This document shows, piece by piece, positions 33,672 through 42,181 of a DNA stretch of 64,000 nucleotides; position 1 is the first letter of the stretch; each line of letters starts with the position of its first letter. The position numbers and the translations under genes were made by a program. A model generated the notes under the pieces. It was not told the origin of the DNA, searched no databases, and saw only the letters and a list, made by a program, of their open reading frames with translations. Source of the stretch: Albitalea sp966211955. GTDB lineage: Bacteria; Pseudomonadota; Gammaproteobacteria; Burkholderiales; Burkholderiaceae_C. Location of the stretch: the NCBI GenBank assembly GCA_966211955.1, contig CBIHOF010000001.1, positions 310,001-374,000 of the forward strand, written 5' to 3'.

Positions 33672-33695
33672 CACACCGGCCCACCATGGCCGTCC

Positions 33696-34610
33696 ATGCA
33701 ACGCGATGCCAACTTCCTGCGCGCATGGTCCGACCCGCCGGCTGATCCGCAGCCGCGCCTGCGGTTTCGCAGCGTCTGGATCTCGGACCTGCATCTTGGA
33801 ACCCCGGGCTGCCAGGCGCACGCGCTGCTCGATTTCCTCAGGCATGTCGAGAGCGAGAACCTGTTTCTCGTCGGCGACATCATCGACGGCTGGCAGCTGC
33901 GTCGAAGCTGGTACTGGCCGCAATCGCACAACGACGTCGTGCAGAAGCTGCTGCGCAAGGCGCGCAAGGGCACCAAGGTGGTCTTCATCCCGGGCAACCA
34001 CGACGAGTTCGCGCGGCGCTACGTGGAGCACAACTTTGGTGGTGTGGATGTGGCCGAGGAGTGGATCCACGAGACTGCCGATGGCCGCAAGCTGTGGATC
34101 GTGCATGGTGATCTCTTCGACGCGGTCATCCAGTGCGCGAAGTGGCTGGCCTATGTGGGCGATTCGCTGTATGAGTTCACGCTGCGGCTGAACCGGCATT
34201 TCAACTCGCTGCGCGCGAGGTTGGGACTGCCGTACTGGTCGCTGTCGAAGTACCTCAAGCTCAAGGTGAAGCGCGCGGTGAGCTACGTAGGCGACTTCGA
34301 GGAAGCCGTGGCACGCGAGGCCCGCAAGCGCGGCGTGGACGGCGTGGTCTGCGGCCACATCCACCATGCGGAAATGCGCGACATCGGCGGCATCCTTTAT
34401 TGCAACGATGGCGACTGGGTGGAGAGCCTGACGGCGCTCGTCGAGCATGCGGACGGGCACCTGGAGATCCTCGACTGGTCGGGGGAGGGCCTGCAGGCGC
34501 AGCCTGCCGTGGTGAACGTGCCCGTGCGCGAGACGCCCATGCCAGACATGCCCGTTGGCGTGCCGATGCCCGGGGTTCCGATGCAAGACACCCCGGTGAC
34601 GGCCGCATGA
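33696..34610 (+). CDS. LpxH-like metallophosphoesterase (UDP-2,3-diacylglucosamine diphosphatase family)
   Basis: A 304-residue calcineurin-like phosphoesterase. Metal-binding motifs occur in order: WISDLHLGT (D-x-H), VGDIIDGW (G-D-x-x-D), FIPGNHDEF (G-N-H-D/E), VHGDLFDAVI and VCGHIHHAEM. The spacing resembles LpxH/LpxI-like enzymes and the large subgroup paired with glycosyltransferases, rather than the short LpxH itself. It may act on a nucleotide- or lipid-diphosphate. The last ~35 residues are Met/Pro/Val-rich near-repeats (MPDMPVGVPMPGVPM). ATG 33696 fits the domain start. Its stop overlaps the next gene's start (ATGA). Confidence 0.8.
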   Translation: MQRDANFLRAWSDPPADPQPRLRFRSVWISDLHLGTPGCQAHALLDFLRHVESENLFLVGDIIDGWQLRRSWYWPQSHNDVVQKLLRKARKGTKVVFIPGNHDEFARRYVEHNFGGVDVAEEWIHETADGRKLWIVHGDLFDAVIQCAKWLAYVGDSLYEFTLRLNRHFNSLRARLGLPYWSLSKYLKLKVKRAVSYVGDFEEAVAREARKRGVDGVVCGHIHHAEMRDIGGILYCNDGDWVESLTALVEHADGHLEILDWSGEGLQAQPAVVNVPVRETPMPDMPVGVPMPGVPMQDTPVTAA

Positions 34611-35665
34611 AGCTCGCCCTCATCACCGACGCCTGGCTGCCCCAGGTCAACGGCGTGGTGACCACGCTGCTCGAACTGCAGGATGGGCTTTTGGACCGCG
34701 GCCATGAGGTCGTCGTCATCGAGCCCTCGGCCTTCAAGCGCTTCGCCTGCCCGGGTTACCGCGAGATCGAGCTCGCGTGGCGCCCGGGCCGGCAGGTGGC
34801 ACAGATGCTCGATGCGGCACGGCCGGATGCCATCCACATCGCCACGGAGGGACCGCTGGGCAGCGCCGCTCGGTCATATTGCTTGAAGCACGGCCTGGCC
34901 TTCACGACGGCATTCCACACCCGCTTTCCCGACATCCTCAGCAAGGCACTGCATGTGCCGCCGAACTGGGGCTATGCCTGGTTTCGACGCTTCCATGGGC
35001 CGTCTTCGGGCGTGATGGTGCCCACCGAAGGGATGCTTCGCATTCTTCAGTCCTACGGCTTTCGAAACCTGCGCCAGTGGTCGCATGGCGTGGACCTGTC
35101 GCTGTTCCAGCCCATCGAGGGTGCGGACCTGGGCCTGCCACGCCCGGTGTTTCTGTACGTGGGCCGCGTGTCCTACGAGAAGAACCTCGAGGCATTCTTG
35201 AGTCTCGACCTGCCCGGCACCAAGGTGGTGTACGGTGTCGGACCGCTGTTGGAAAGGCTGCAGCGCGAGCATCCGAACGTGCAGTGGCGTGGCGTGGTGC
35301 CCCGCCGCGAGCTCGTCAAGGTCTACAGCGCCGCCGATGCCTTCGTCTTCCCGAGTCATAGCGAGACCTTCGGCCTCGTGATGCTCGAAGCCATGGCCTG
35401 TGGCCTGCCGGTGGCGGCCTTCCCGGTGCCGGGGCCGCTGGATGTCGTCGGCTCGTGCGATGGCGGCGTGCTGCATGACGACCTGCGGCATGCCGCGCTC
35501 CAGGCGCTGAAGATCCCGCGTGAACGTGCCCTTGCCCGGGCACTGCAGTTCGACTGGAAGCCGGTGTGCGACCAGTTCATCGGTTGGCTCACGCCAGCTC
35601 GGCCGGGAACGGCCTTGGCGGCTGTCACGAAACCGTCGCGAATCCTTCATAAACTCAATGCATGA
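34607..35665 (+). CDS. Glycosyltransferase family 4-like protein
   Basis: A 352-residue GT-B glycosyltransferase. The N-terminal acceptor half begins LALITDAWLPQVNGVVTTLLEL, and the donor half has VFLYVGRVSYEKNLEAFLSL and the E-x7-E region in SETFGLVMLEAMACGLPVAAFPVPGPLDVV. Glycosyltransferases of this type, next to an LpxH-like phosphatase, often act on lipid-linked sugars such as phosphatidylinositol mannosides or related glycolipids; the substrate is not shown. It overlaps both neighbours by 4 bp (ATGA), so it is translated as part of a coupled operon ending in ppk1-sixA. Confidence 0.85.
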   Translation: MKLALITDAWLPQVNGVVTTLLELQDGLLDRGHEVVVIEPSAFKRFACPGYREIELAWRPGRQVAQMLDAARPDAIHIATEGPLGSAARSYCLKHGLAFTTAFHTRFPDILSKALHVPPNWGYAWFRRFHGPSSGVMVPTEGMLRILQSYGFRNLRQWSHGVDLSLFQPIEGADLGLPRPVFLYVGRVSYEKNLEAFLSLDLPGTKVVYGVGPLLERLQREHPNVQWRGVVPRRELVKVYSAADAFVFPSHSETFGLVMLEAMACGLPVAAFPVPGPLDVVGSCDGGVLHDDLRHAALQALKIPRERALARALQFDWKPVCDQFIGWLTPARPGTALAAVTKPSRILHKLNA

Positions 35666-37743
35666 GCCCCGACACCGCCGCGCTGAACGCCTTGCCCGCG
35701 CTGCTCAGCCGCGAACGCGCCATCCTTGAATTCAACCGCCGCGTGCTGGCACAGGCGCGGCGCGTGGACGTGCCGCTGCTGGAGCGGCTGCGCTACATCT
35801 GCATCGTGTCGTCCAACATGGACGAATTCTTCGAGGTGCGCTTCGCCGACTACATCGAGGCCGCGCGCCAGCCGGGCGCGGGCGTCTCCAACCGCGACCT
35901 CGAAGGCATCGCCGCCGAGGCGCATGCGCTCATCGACGACCAGTACGCGGCCTTCAACGACGAGGTGATGCCGCTCCTGCATCGCGAGGGCATCGTCATC
36001 CTCAACCACGCCGACCGCAACGAGCAGCAGCGCAAGTGGGTGGATGACTTTTTCCAGCGCCAGGTGCGGCCGTTGCTCGTGCCCGTGGGCCTGGACCCGT
36101 CGCACCCGTTCCCGCAGGTGGCGAACAAGTCGCTCAACTTCATCGCGCGGCTCACGGGGCTCGATGCCTTCGGCCGCGAGAACACGATTGCGATCGTCAA
36201 GGTGCCGCGCGTTCTGCCGCGGGTCATCAAGCTGCCCGCTGCGATCGCACCTGCCGGCAAGCAGGCCTTCGTGCTGCTCACGAGCGTCATCCGCGCGCAC
36301 CTGGGCGAGCTCTTTCCAGGGCGCGAGGTCGAAGCCTTCTCGCAGTTCCGCGTGACGCGGGACTCCGACCTCGAAGTCGATGAGGACGATGTGGTCAACC
36401 TGCGCCAGGCGCTGCGCTCAGGGCTTACCACGCGGCACTTCGGCCAGGCCATTCGGCTGGAAGTCGTCAACACTTGCCCGCCCGCGCTGTCGGAATTTCT
36501 GCTCGAGCAGTTCAGCCTGCCGCAGGCGGCGCTGTACCGGGTGAACGGGCCGGTCAACCTCGTGCGACTCGGTCAGCTCATCGACGAGGCCGACGCACCG
36601 GCGTTGCGCTTCCCGGCCTTCGAGGGCGCATGGCCCCAAGGTCGGCTGCCGCGGCACGAATCGATCTTCGCGCGGCTGCGGCACAACGACGTGCTGCTGC
36701 ATCACCCGTTCGAGTCCTTCGAGCCGGTGGTGCAGTTCCTGCGCGAGGCCGTGAACGATCCCGACGTGCTGGCCATCAAGCAGACCATCTACCGCACAGG
36801 CAGCGAATCGCCGTTGATGGACTTGCTGATCGAAGCCGCGCGCCGCGGCAAGGAAGTGATGGCGGTGGTGGAGCTGAAGGCGCGCTTCGACGAAGAGGCC
36901 AACATCAACTGGGCCGAGCGGCTGGAGGCCGTGGGCGCGCAGGTGGTGTACGGCATCGTGGGCTTGAAGACGCATGCCAAGCTGCTGCTCGTCACGAGGC
37001 GCGAGGAAGGGCGGCTGCGGCGATACGCGCACCTGTCCACCGGCAACTACAACCCGAAGACGGCGCGGCTTTACACCGACGTGGGCTACCTCACGGCTGA
37101 CCCGGAGCTCACCGCGGATGCCGACGCCGTGTTCCAGCAGCTCGCGAGCCTGGGCAAGATGAAGCCGCTCAAGCGGCTGCTGCAGGCGCCGTTCACGCTG
37201 CATCGGCGCACGATGCAATACATCGGGATGGTGACGGCCGCCGCGGCGAAAGGCCAGCCGGCGCGCATCGTGGCGAAGATCAATGCGCTCACCGACATGC
37301 CCATCATCGAGGCGCTGATCCGCGCGTCGCAGGCGGGAGCGTCCATTGACCTCATCGTGCGCGGCGCCTGCATGCTGCCGCCCGGCATCGAGGGCGTGTC
37401 GGACCGCATCCGCGTGCGCTCTGTGGTGGGGCGTTTCCTGGAGCATTCGCGCATCCTCTACTTCCGCTGGGGACCGGCCGAAGAAGACGAAGCGCTGCTC
37501 TTGTCCAGCGCCGACTGGATGAGCCGCAACATGTTCCGCCGCATCGAGGTGGCGTGGCCGATTCGCGACCCGGCCTTGCGCCAGCGCGTCATCGACGAAT
37601 GCCTCGTGCCCTACCTGCACGACGTGCGCGACGCCTGGTCGCTCGCGCCCGACGGCAGCTACGCTCGCGTGGGCACCGAGGGCCCAAGCGCGCAGCAGGC
37701 GCTGATGCAGTGGTTCTCGCCCGTCGTGGTGGCGGACAGCTGA
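35662..37743 (+). CDS. ppk1: Polyphosphate kinase 1
   Basis: A 693-residue PPK1 that polymerises the terminal phosphate of ATP into polyphosphate at the membrane. Domains run in order: N-terminal (REAILEFNRRVL-like: RERAILEFNRRVLAQ, SSNMDEFFEVRFADYIE), head domain, and two phospholipase-D-like C-terminal domains. The autophosphorylated histidine is in GIVGLKTHAKLLLVTRRE, followed by YAHLSTGNYNPKTARLYTDVG and the second catalytic segment ASIDLIVRGACMLPPGI with VGRFLEHSRILYF. It starts inside the GT stop and is followed by sixA with a TGATG overlap, while the polyphosphatase gene ppx faces it from the right. Confidence 0.95.
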   Translation: MSPDTAALNALPALLSRERAILEFNRRVLAQARRVDVPLLERLRYICIVSSNMDEFFEVRFADYIEAARQPGAGVSNRDLEGIAAEAHALIDDQYAAFNDEVMPLLHREGIVILNHADRNEQQRKWVDDFFQRQVRPLLVPVGLDPSHPFPQVANKSLNFIARLTGLDAFGRENTIAIVKVPRVLPRVIKLPAAIAPAGKQAFVLLTSVIRAHLGELFPGREVEAFSQFRVTRDSDLEVDEDDVVNLRQALRSGLTTRHFGQAIRLEVVNTCPPALSEFLLEQFSLPQAALYRVNGPVNLVRLGQLIDEADAPALRFPAFEGAWPQGRLPRHESIFARLRHNDVLLHHPFESFEPVVQFLREAVNDPDVLAIKQTIYRTGSESPLMDLLIEAARRGKEVMAVVELKARFDEEANINWAERLEAVGAQVVYGIVGLKTHAKLLLVTRREEGRLRRYAHLSTGNYNPKTARLYTDVGYLTADPELTADADAVFQQLASLGKMKPLKRLLQAPFTLHRRTMQYIGMVTAAAAKGQPARIVAKINALTDMPIIEALIRASQAGASIDLIVRGACMLPPGIEGVSDRIRVRSVVGRFLEHSRILYFRWGPAEEDEALLLSSADWMSRNMFRRIEVAWPIRDPALRQRVIDECLVPYLHDVRDAWSLAPDGSYARVGTEGPSAQQALMQWFSPVVVADS

Positions 37744-38204
37744 TGGACCTCATCCTCTGGCGGCATGCCGAAGCACAGGTCGAGCGCGAGGGCCTGGACG
37801 ACATGGACCGCGCGCTCACCTCCAAGGGCGAGCGGCAGGCGCAGCGCATGGCCGAATGGCTCAACCAGCGGCTTGCGCATTCGACGCGCATCTTCGTGAG
37901 CCCCGCGCTGCGTGCGCAGCAGACGGCCAAGGCGCTGGGCAAGAACTTCAAGACGGTGGACGCGCTCGCGCCCGAGGCGACCGGCGAGGCGCTGCTGAAG
38001 GTCGCGAAGTGGCCGGATGGCAACGAGCCTGTGCTGGTGGTCGGGCATCAGCCCACGCTGGGCTTCGTCGCCGCCTACCTGCTGAGCGAACATCCGCAGC
38101 CCTGGGTCATCAAGAAGGGCGCGGTATGGTGGATCAAGAGCCGCGACAAGGAGGGCTTGTCGCAGGTGGTGCTGCAGGCGGTGCAGGTACCGGAATATCT
38201 TTAG
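37743..38204 (+). CDS. sixA: Phosphohistidine phosphatase SixA
   Basis: A 153-residue phosphoglycerate-mutase-fold phosphatase. The catalytic RHG-type motif is LILWRHAEAQVEREG; SPALRAQQTAKAL and VLVVGHQPTLGFVAAYLL supply the other catalytic Arg and His. SixA removes phosphate from histidine-phosphorylated carriers such as PTSNtr or HPt proteins. The start is in a TGATG overlap with ppk1. Its TAG stop supplies the first base of the dispersed 80-bp repeat that follows twice in tandem. Confidence 0.88.
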   Translation: MDLILWRHAEAQVEREGLDDMDRALTSKGERQAQRMAEWLNQRLAHSTRIFVSPALRAQQTAKALGKNFKTVDALAPEATGEALLKVAKWPDGNEPVLVVGHQPTLGFVAAYLLSEHPQPWVIKKGAVWWIKSRDKEGLSQVVLQAVQVPEYL

Positions 38205-38276
38205 CCCCCCAGTCGCTGCGCTCCTGCCCCCGAGGGGCGCCGCCTGGCGGACCGGCGTAGCCGGATCCGCGGGCGT
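38204..38276 (+). repeat. Stop-codon-associated hairpin repeat, copy 1
   Basis: Begins at the last base of the sixA stop codon: GCCCCCCAGTCGCTGCGCTC, then three adjacent stems GCCCC-CGA-GGGGC, CCGC-CTG-GCGG and CCGGC-GTA-GCCGG, ending GATCCGCGGGCG. It is the first of a tandem pair. Confidence 0.85.
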
Positions 38277-38285
38277 TGGAATGTG

Positions 38286-38365
38286 GCCCCCCAGTCGCTT
38301 TGCTCCTGCCCCCGAGGGGCGCCGCCTGGCGGACCGGCGTAGCCGGATCCGCGGGCGTGGCTTGA
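38286..38365 (+). repeat. Stop-codon-associated hairpin repeat, copy 2
   Basis: A second tandem copy, 9 bp after copy 1 and almost identical (CGCTTTGCTC instead of CGCTGCGCTC), and extending to GTGGCTTGA. The pair fills most of the gap between the convergent sixA and ppx genes. Confidence 0.85.
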
Positions 38366-38415
38366 GGGGGCTGGCTTCGCGTCGCGTGGTGCGCGCTCTC
38401 GACTGGGCCAGTTGT

Positions 38416-39963
38416 TCAGGCCTTTGCCACGAGGGAGATCGGACCGCCCTTCTCCCACGCGTTCACTTCTTCGCCCAGCAGGTGCATGGTCCGCGGGTTG
38501 GTGGCGGCCCAATCGGGGCGGACGTTGATGGTGGCCGTGCCGCCTTGGCTTGACAGCCTGAAGGCCTGGGGATCGACTTCACCACGCGCATGGCACTTGA
38601 TGATGGCCAAGCGCAGGCACATCACCTGCCAGGCGAAGGCCTCTTGTGCAAGGAGTTCCTCGACCTTGCGCAGGCCGCCGCGCTGCGCGAGCACAAGTTC
38701 GGCCAGGCGCCGCTGCTGCGATTGCGAGAAGCCCGCGGCATCGACGTGCGCGAGGATGTACTCGCTGTGTCGGTGGTGGTCATGGTGCGAAATCATCATG
38801 CCCACCTCATGCAGCGCGCAGGCCCACTGCAGCTCGCGGCGGGCGTCGTGCGTGGCGCGTGGCTGCACGCTGTCGTAGAGGGCCTCGGCCACCGATTGCA
38901 CGCGTGCGGCCTGCTGTGCGTCGACCATGAAGCGGCGTTGCAGCTCGCGCACGGAGGCGTCGCGGATGTCCTGGCCGTCGTTCAGCTGCGAGGCGGCGTC
39001 CAGGCGCTCATGCAGGTCGAAGATCACGCCCTGTCGCAAGGCGCCGCGCGCCGGCATGAGCTCGGTGATGCCGAAGTGCGCCGCCAGCGTGTACAGGATG
39101 GACAGGCCGCCCGCGATCACCGCGCGACGGTCTTCCTTCAGGCCCGGCAGCGAGAGCTTGTCGACCTTGCCGGCCTTGAGGCATTGCTGCATCAGCCAGC
39201 GCAATCCATCGGGTGTGATGCGTCCGTCGGTGACCTTGCTGGCCGCAAGCAGCTGCGACACCGCGCCGACGGTGCCCGACGAACCGAGCGCCTCGCTCCA
39301 GTTGGATGGCGCGAAAGGCTCGATCGCTTCTTCCAGTTCGGCACCGGCCGCCACTTGTGCCGCGCGGAAGGCGGCCTCGGTGAAGCGGCCGTCGCCGAAG
39401 TACTTCATCGACAGGCTGACGCTGCCCACCTGGAAGGATTCAGCCCGCACTGGCTTGCGGCCGCGGCCGATGATCATTTCGGTGGACCGGCCACCAATGT
39501 CCACCACCAGCCGCGGCTTGTCGGATGGCTGCAGCCGTGCAACGCCGGCATAGATGAGGCGCGCTTCCTCGCGGCCGGAGATGACCTCGATCGGCGCCCC
39601 CAGCACAGGCTGGGCCTGCGCGAGAAACGCATCGCGGTTGCGCGCTTCGCGCAGCGTCTGCGTGGCCACGGCGCGCACCTGCCAGGCTGCAAAGCCTTGA
39701 AGGCGCTGCGCGAAGCGAGCGAGGCAGGCGAGCCCGCGCTGCGCGGCCTCGTCGGTGAGGAAGCCGTTGGCGTCGAGTCCAGCGCCCAGGCGCACGGTTT
39801 CCTTCAGGTAGTCGATGCGGCGGTACTTGCCCTGGAGGACCTGGCCGATCTCCAGGCGAAAGCTGTTGGAGCCCATGTCGATGGCCGCGAGTTGTCCGGG
39901 CCAGCGCGGCGCGCTGCTGTCGGCGACGCGCGCCGCTTGGGGGTCGGAAATCATGGGCGGCAT
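38416..39963 (-). CDS. ppx: Exopolyphosphatase (Ppx/GppA family)
   Basis: A ~515-residue polyphosphatase. The ASKHA ATPase fold starts with LAAIDMGSNSFRLEIGQV, then ETVRLGAGLD, VISGREEARLIYAGVARL, VVDIGGRSTEMIIGRG and GSSGTVGAVSQLL. A C-terminal HD-like helical domain includes ACALHEVGMMISHHDHHRHSEYIL. It degrades polyphosphate or pppGpp processively and is convergent with ppk1-sixA, placing synthesis and breakdown side by side. ATG 39963 is chosen; ATG 39987 and 39954 are alternatives. The start is 36 bp from the divergent ZIP transporter start. Confidence 0.92.
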   Translation of the reverse strand: MPPMISDPQAARVADSSAPRWPGQLAAIDMGSNSFRLEIGQVLQGKYRRIDYLKETVRLGAGLDANGFLTDEAAQRGLACLARFAQRLQGFAAWQVRAVATQTLREARNRDAFLAQAQPVLGAPIEVISGREEARLIYAGVARLQPSDKPRLVVDIGGRSTEMIIGRGRKPVRAESFQVGSVSLSMKYFGDGRFTEAAFRAAQVAAGAELEEAIEPFAPSNWSEALGSSGTVGAVSQLLAASKVTDGRITPDGLRWLMQQCLKAGKVDKLSLPGLKEDRRAVIAGGLSILYTLAAHFGITELMPARGALRQGVIFDLHERLDAASQLNDGQDIRDASVRELQRRFMVDAQQAARVQSVAEALYDSVQPRATHDARRELQWACALHEVGMMISHHDHHRHSEYILAHVDAAGFSQSQQRRLAELVLAQRGGLRKVEELLAQEAFAWQVMCLRLAIIKCHARGEVDPQAFRLSSQGGTATINVRPDWAATNPRTMHLLGEEVNAWEKGGPISLVAKA

Positions 39964-39998
39964 TGTCTCTCTAGAATGCGCGCTCATCCCGAGAGCCC

Positions 39999-40775
39999 AT
40001 GACCCTTCTCTACATCGTTATCGCCACGTTCGCGGGTGGACTGCTGTCGGTGCTCATCGCCGCGAGCCTCACGCTCAACGTGCTGTCGCGCCTGGTGCGC
40101 GATCTCGTCAGCCTCTCGGCCGGCGTGCTGCTGGGCACGGCCTTGCTCAACGTGCTGCCCGAGGCCTTCGAGAGCCATGCGAGCCCGCAGAGCCTCTTCG
40201 CCACGCTTCTGGCCGGGCTGCTGTTCTTCTTCCTGCTCGAGAAGGCCGAGCTGTACCGTCACCAGCATCACCACGAAGGCGACGAGCACCATCACCATCA
40301 CGGCTTCGACAAGGCGCAGGCCGGGCGTGGCGGCTGGTCGGTGCTCATGGGCGACAGCATCCACAACTTCTGCGACGGCATCATCATCGCGGCGGCCTTC
40401 CTGACCGACGTGAGGCTGGGCACGGTCACGTCGCTCGCGATCATCGCGCATGAGATTCCGCAGGAGGTGGGCGACTACATCGTGCTGCTCAACGCGGGGC
40501 TCTCGCGTCGCAAGGCGCTCATGTACAACGCCGCGTCGGGCCTGGCCGCGGTGGTCGGCGGCATCGTGGGCTACTTCATCGTCGGGCCCTGGCGCGACCT
40601 CTTTCCGTACCTGCTGGTGGTGGCGTCCAGCAGCTTCGTCTACGTGGCGGTGGCCGACCTGATCCCGCAGTTGCAGCACCGCCTGTCGTGGCGCGACACC
40701 GCCGCGCAGCTGGCGTGGCTGGGCGGCGGGTTGGCCGTGGTGGTGCTCGCGACGAGCTCACTGCACCACCACTGA
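39999..40775 (+). CDS. ZIP family metal transporter
   Basis: A 258-residue membrane protein with seven to eight helices that would import zinc, iron or other divalent metals. The loop after helix 3 is histidine-rich (HQHHHEGDEHHHHHGFD), and the conserved helix IV/V metal site is seen in VLMGDSIHNFCDGIIIAAAFL and LAIIAHEIPQEVGDYIVLLNAG (H-x-x-x-D/E type). A TAGAAT box ~25 bp before the ATG is a candidate -10. The ppx gene diverges from it. Confidence 0.9.
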   Translation: MTLLYIVIATFAGGLLSVLIAASLTLNVLSRLVRDLVSLSAGVLLGTALLNVLPEAFESHASPQSLFATLLAGLLFFFLLEKAELYRHQHHHEGDEHHHHHGFDKAQAGRGGWSVLMGDSIHNFCDGIIIAAAFLTDVRLGTVTSLAIIAHEIPQEVGDYIVLLNAGLSRRKALMYNAASGLAAVVGGIVGYFIVGPWRDLFPYLLVVASSSFVYVAVADLIPQLQHRLSWRDTAAQLAWLGGGLAVVVLATSSLHHH

Positions 40776-40782
40776 ACGCGAA

Positions 40783-41217
40783 TCAGCGCACGATCAACAC
40801 CGGCAAGGTGCAGTGCGTAAGCACCTTCTGCGTTTCGCTGCCCAGCAGCAGCGCGCTCACGCCACGCCGGCCGTGTGACGCCATCACGAGCAGGTCGCAC
40901 TCCATGCGCTGCGCGTGTTCGATGATGGCTTCCCATGGATGCAGCGCCTCGACGGTGTGCGCGTCGCACTGGATGTCGGCGGCGGCGCAGGCCTCGCGCA
41001 CGGCATTCACCCGCATCAAGGCGATGCGCTCCTGCGCGTCGAAGAACTCCTGCGGCGGCGTGGGCTGCATCTCGGAGATCGCGCTGTAGGGGAAGGGCTC
41101 CTTCACGCTGATGGTGAGAATGCGCGCCCGAAGCGAACGCGCCAGCCCGATGGCGGTGTCCAGTGCCTTGCGGCTGATGTCGGACCCGTCGGTGGGGACG
41201 AGGATGCGTTGGAACAT
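40783..41217 (-). CDS. Universal stress protein (UspA family)
   Basis: A 144-residue UspA domain. The start FQRILVPTDGSDISRKALDTAIGLA and the end MASHGRRGVSALLLGSETQKVLTHCTLPVLIVR are typical; the latter is the G-x2-G-x9-G-S/T nucleotide-binding pattern, so ATP binding is likely. USPs of this kind help survival under stress or growth arrest by unclear means. ATG 41217 has GGAGG upstream on the minus strand. The upstream frame extension is not conserved. Confidence 0.9.
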   Translation of the reverse strand: MFQRILVPTDGSDISRKALDTAIGLARSLRARILTISVKEPFPYSAISEMQPTPPQEFFDAQERIALMRVNAVREACAAADIQCDAHTVEALHPWEAIIEHAQRMECDLLVMASHGRRGVSALLLGSETQKVLTHCTLPVLIVR

Positions 41218-41276
41218 GGTCACCTCCTTGCAGTGCAGTGGTGGGTGGAACCTCAGCATCGCAAGAATGGGCGCAT

Positions 41277-41304
41277 GGCCCGCGGGCGTCAAGCCCGGCG
41301 GGCC
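41277..41304 (-). terminator. GC-rich hairpin after sulfurtransferase gene
   Basis: GGCCCGCGGGC-GTCAA-GCCCGGCGGGCC forms a long stem with one bulged G, 15 bp after the minus-strand stop at 41319. There is no T tract, so it may stop polymerase only partly or protect the 3' end. Confidence 0.4.
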
Positions 41305-41318
41305 TGGAACGCGGGGAG

Positions 41319-42158
41319 TCACCCCCGGGCGACGGGGCGCGACGGGTCGGACGACCATTCGCTCCAGGAACCGGGGTAGAGCGTGGATTCACCCAGCCCC
41401 GCGAGTTGCATCGCGAAAATGTTGTGACATGCGGTCGCACCCGAGCCGCATTGCTGCACCACGGGCGCGCCGCCGGCCAGCAGCGGCGACCAGTCGGCCC
41501 GCAATGCTTCGCGCGACTTGAAGCGGCCCTCGGCATCGAGGTTGTCCTTGAAGAAGCGGTTGAGCGCACCGGGGATGTGACCGGCCTGCTTGTCGATTGG
41601 CTCGACCTCGCCGCGAAAGCGCTCGCCGGCACGTGCGTCGATGAGGCGCACGCGACCGAGCTGCGACGCGAGCGTGTCGGCATCCATCGTCGCGACGAGC
41701 GAGGGCTTGATCGGGTAGGCCGGTTGCGCCTTCACCGCCGGAACGGCGGATTCGTCCGGGCCTCCCGCCTTCTGCCAGGCAGCGAGCCCGCCATCGAGCA
41801 GCGCCACCGTCTCATGCCCCAGCCAGCGCAGCATCCACCAGACACGTGCCGCGTACATCGCGCCTTGTCGGTCGTAGGCGACGACCTGCGTCCCTTCGTC
41901 GATGCCCCAGTTGCCGACGGTCTGCGCGAAGGTCTCACGCGTGGGCAGCGGGTGGCGGCCATTGCGGCCGGTCTTCGCGGCGCTCAGGTCGCGGTCGAGG
42001 TGCACGTGGCGGGCACCGGGGATGTGCGCCTCGCGGTAGCTGCGCTCGCCCGCGTCGGGGTCCATGAGATCGAAGCTCGCGTCCAGGATGACGAGGCGTT
42101 CGTTCGAATCGACGAGCGAGCGCAGTTGCGTGGCGTTGATGAGGGGGTCGTGGCTCAT
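41319..42158 (-). CDS. sseA: Sulfurtransferase, 3-mercaptopyruvate type
   Basis: A 279-residue protein with two rhodanese domains. The first is inactive-like (RLVILDASFDLMDPDAGERSYREAHIPGARHV) and the second carries the active cysteine in VVQQCGSGATACHN, the CGSG-A/V-T loop typical of 3-mercaptopyruvate sulfurtransferases rather than of thiosulfate rhodaneses (CRxGxT). It would transfer sulfur to cyanide or thiols. ATG 42158 was chosen by the MSHDPLINATQLRSLVD start. The DMT transporter gene ends 23 bp upstream on the same strand, so they are likely co-transcribed. Confidence 0.87.
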   Translation of the reverse strand: MSHDPLINATQLRSLVDSNERLVILDASFDLMDPDAGERSYREAHIPGARHVHLDRDLSAAKTGRNGRHPLPTRETFAQTVGNWGIDEGTQVVAYDRQGAMYAARVWWMLRWLGHETVALLDGGLAAWQKAGGPDESAVPAVKAQPAYPIKPSLVATMDADTLASQLGRVRLIDARAGERFRGEVEPIDKQAGHIPGALNRFFKDNLDAEGRFKSREALRADWSPLLAGGAPVVQQCGSGATACHNIFAMQLAGLGESTLYPGSWSEWSSDPSRPVARG

Positions 42159-42181
42159 GGGCTGGCGGCGTGGTTTGAGGG

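Noticed and set aside
38204..38365. Tandem repeat considered as a CRISPR start
   Set aside because: Only two copies in tandem, the unit is ~80 bp with internal hairpins, and copies recur elsewhere at gene ends; no spacers or cas genes.
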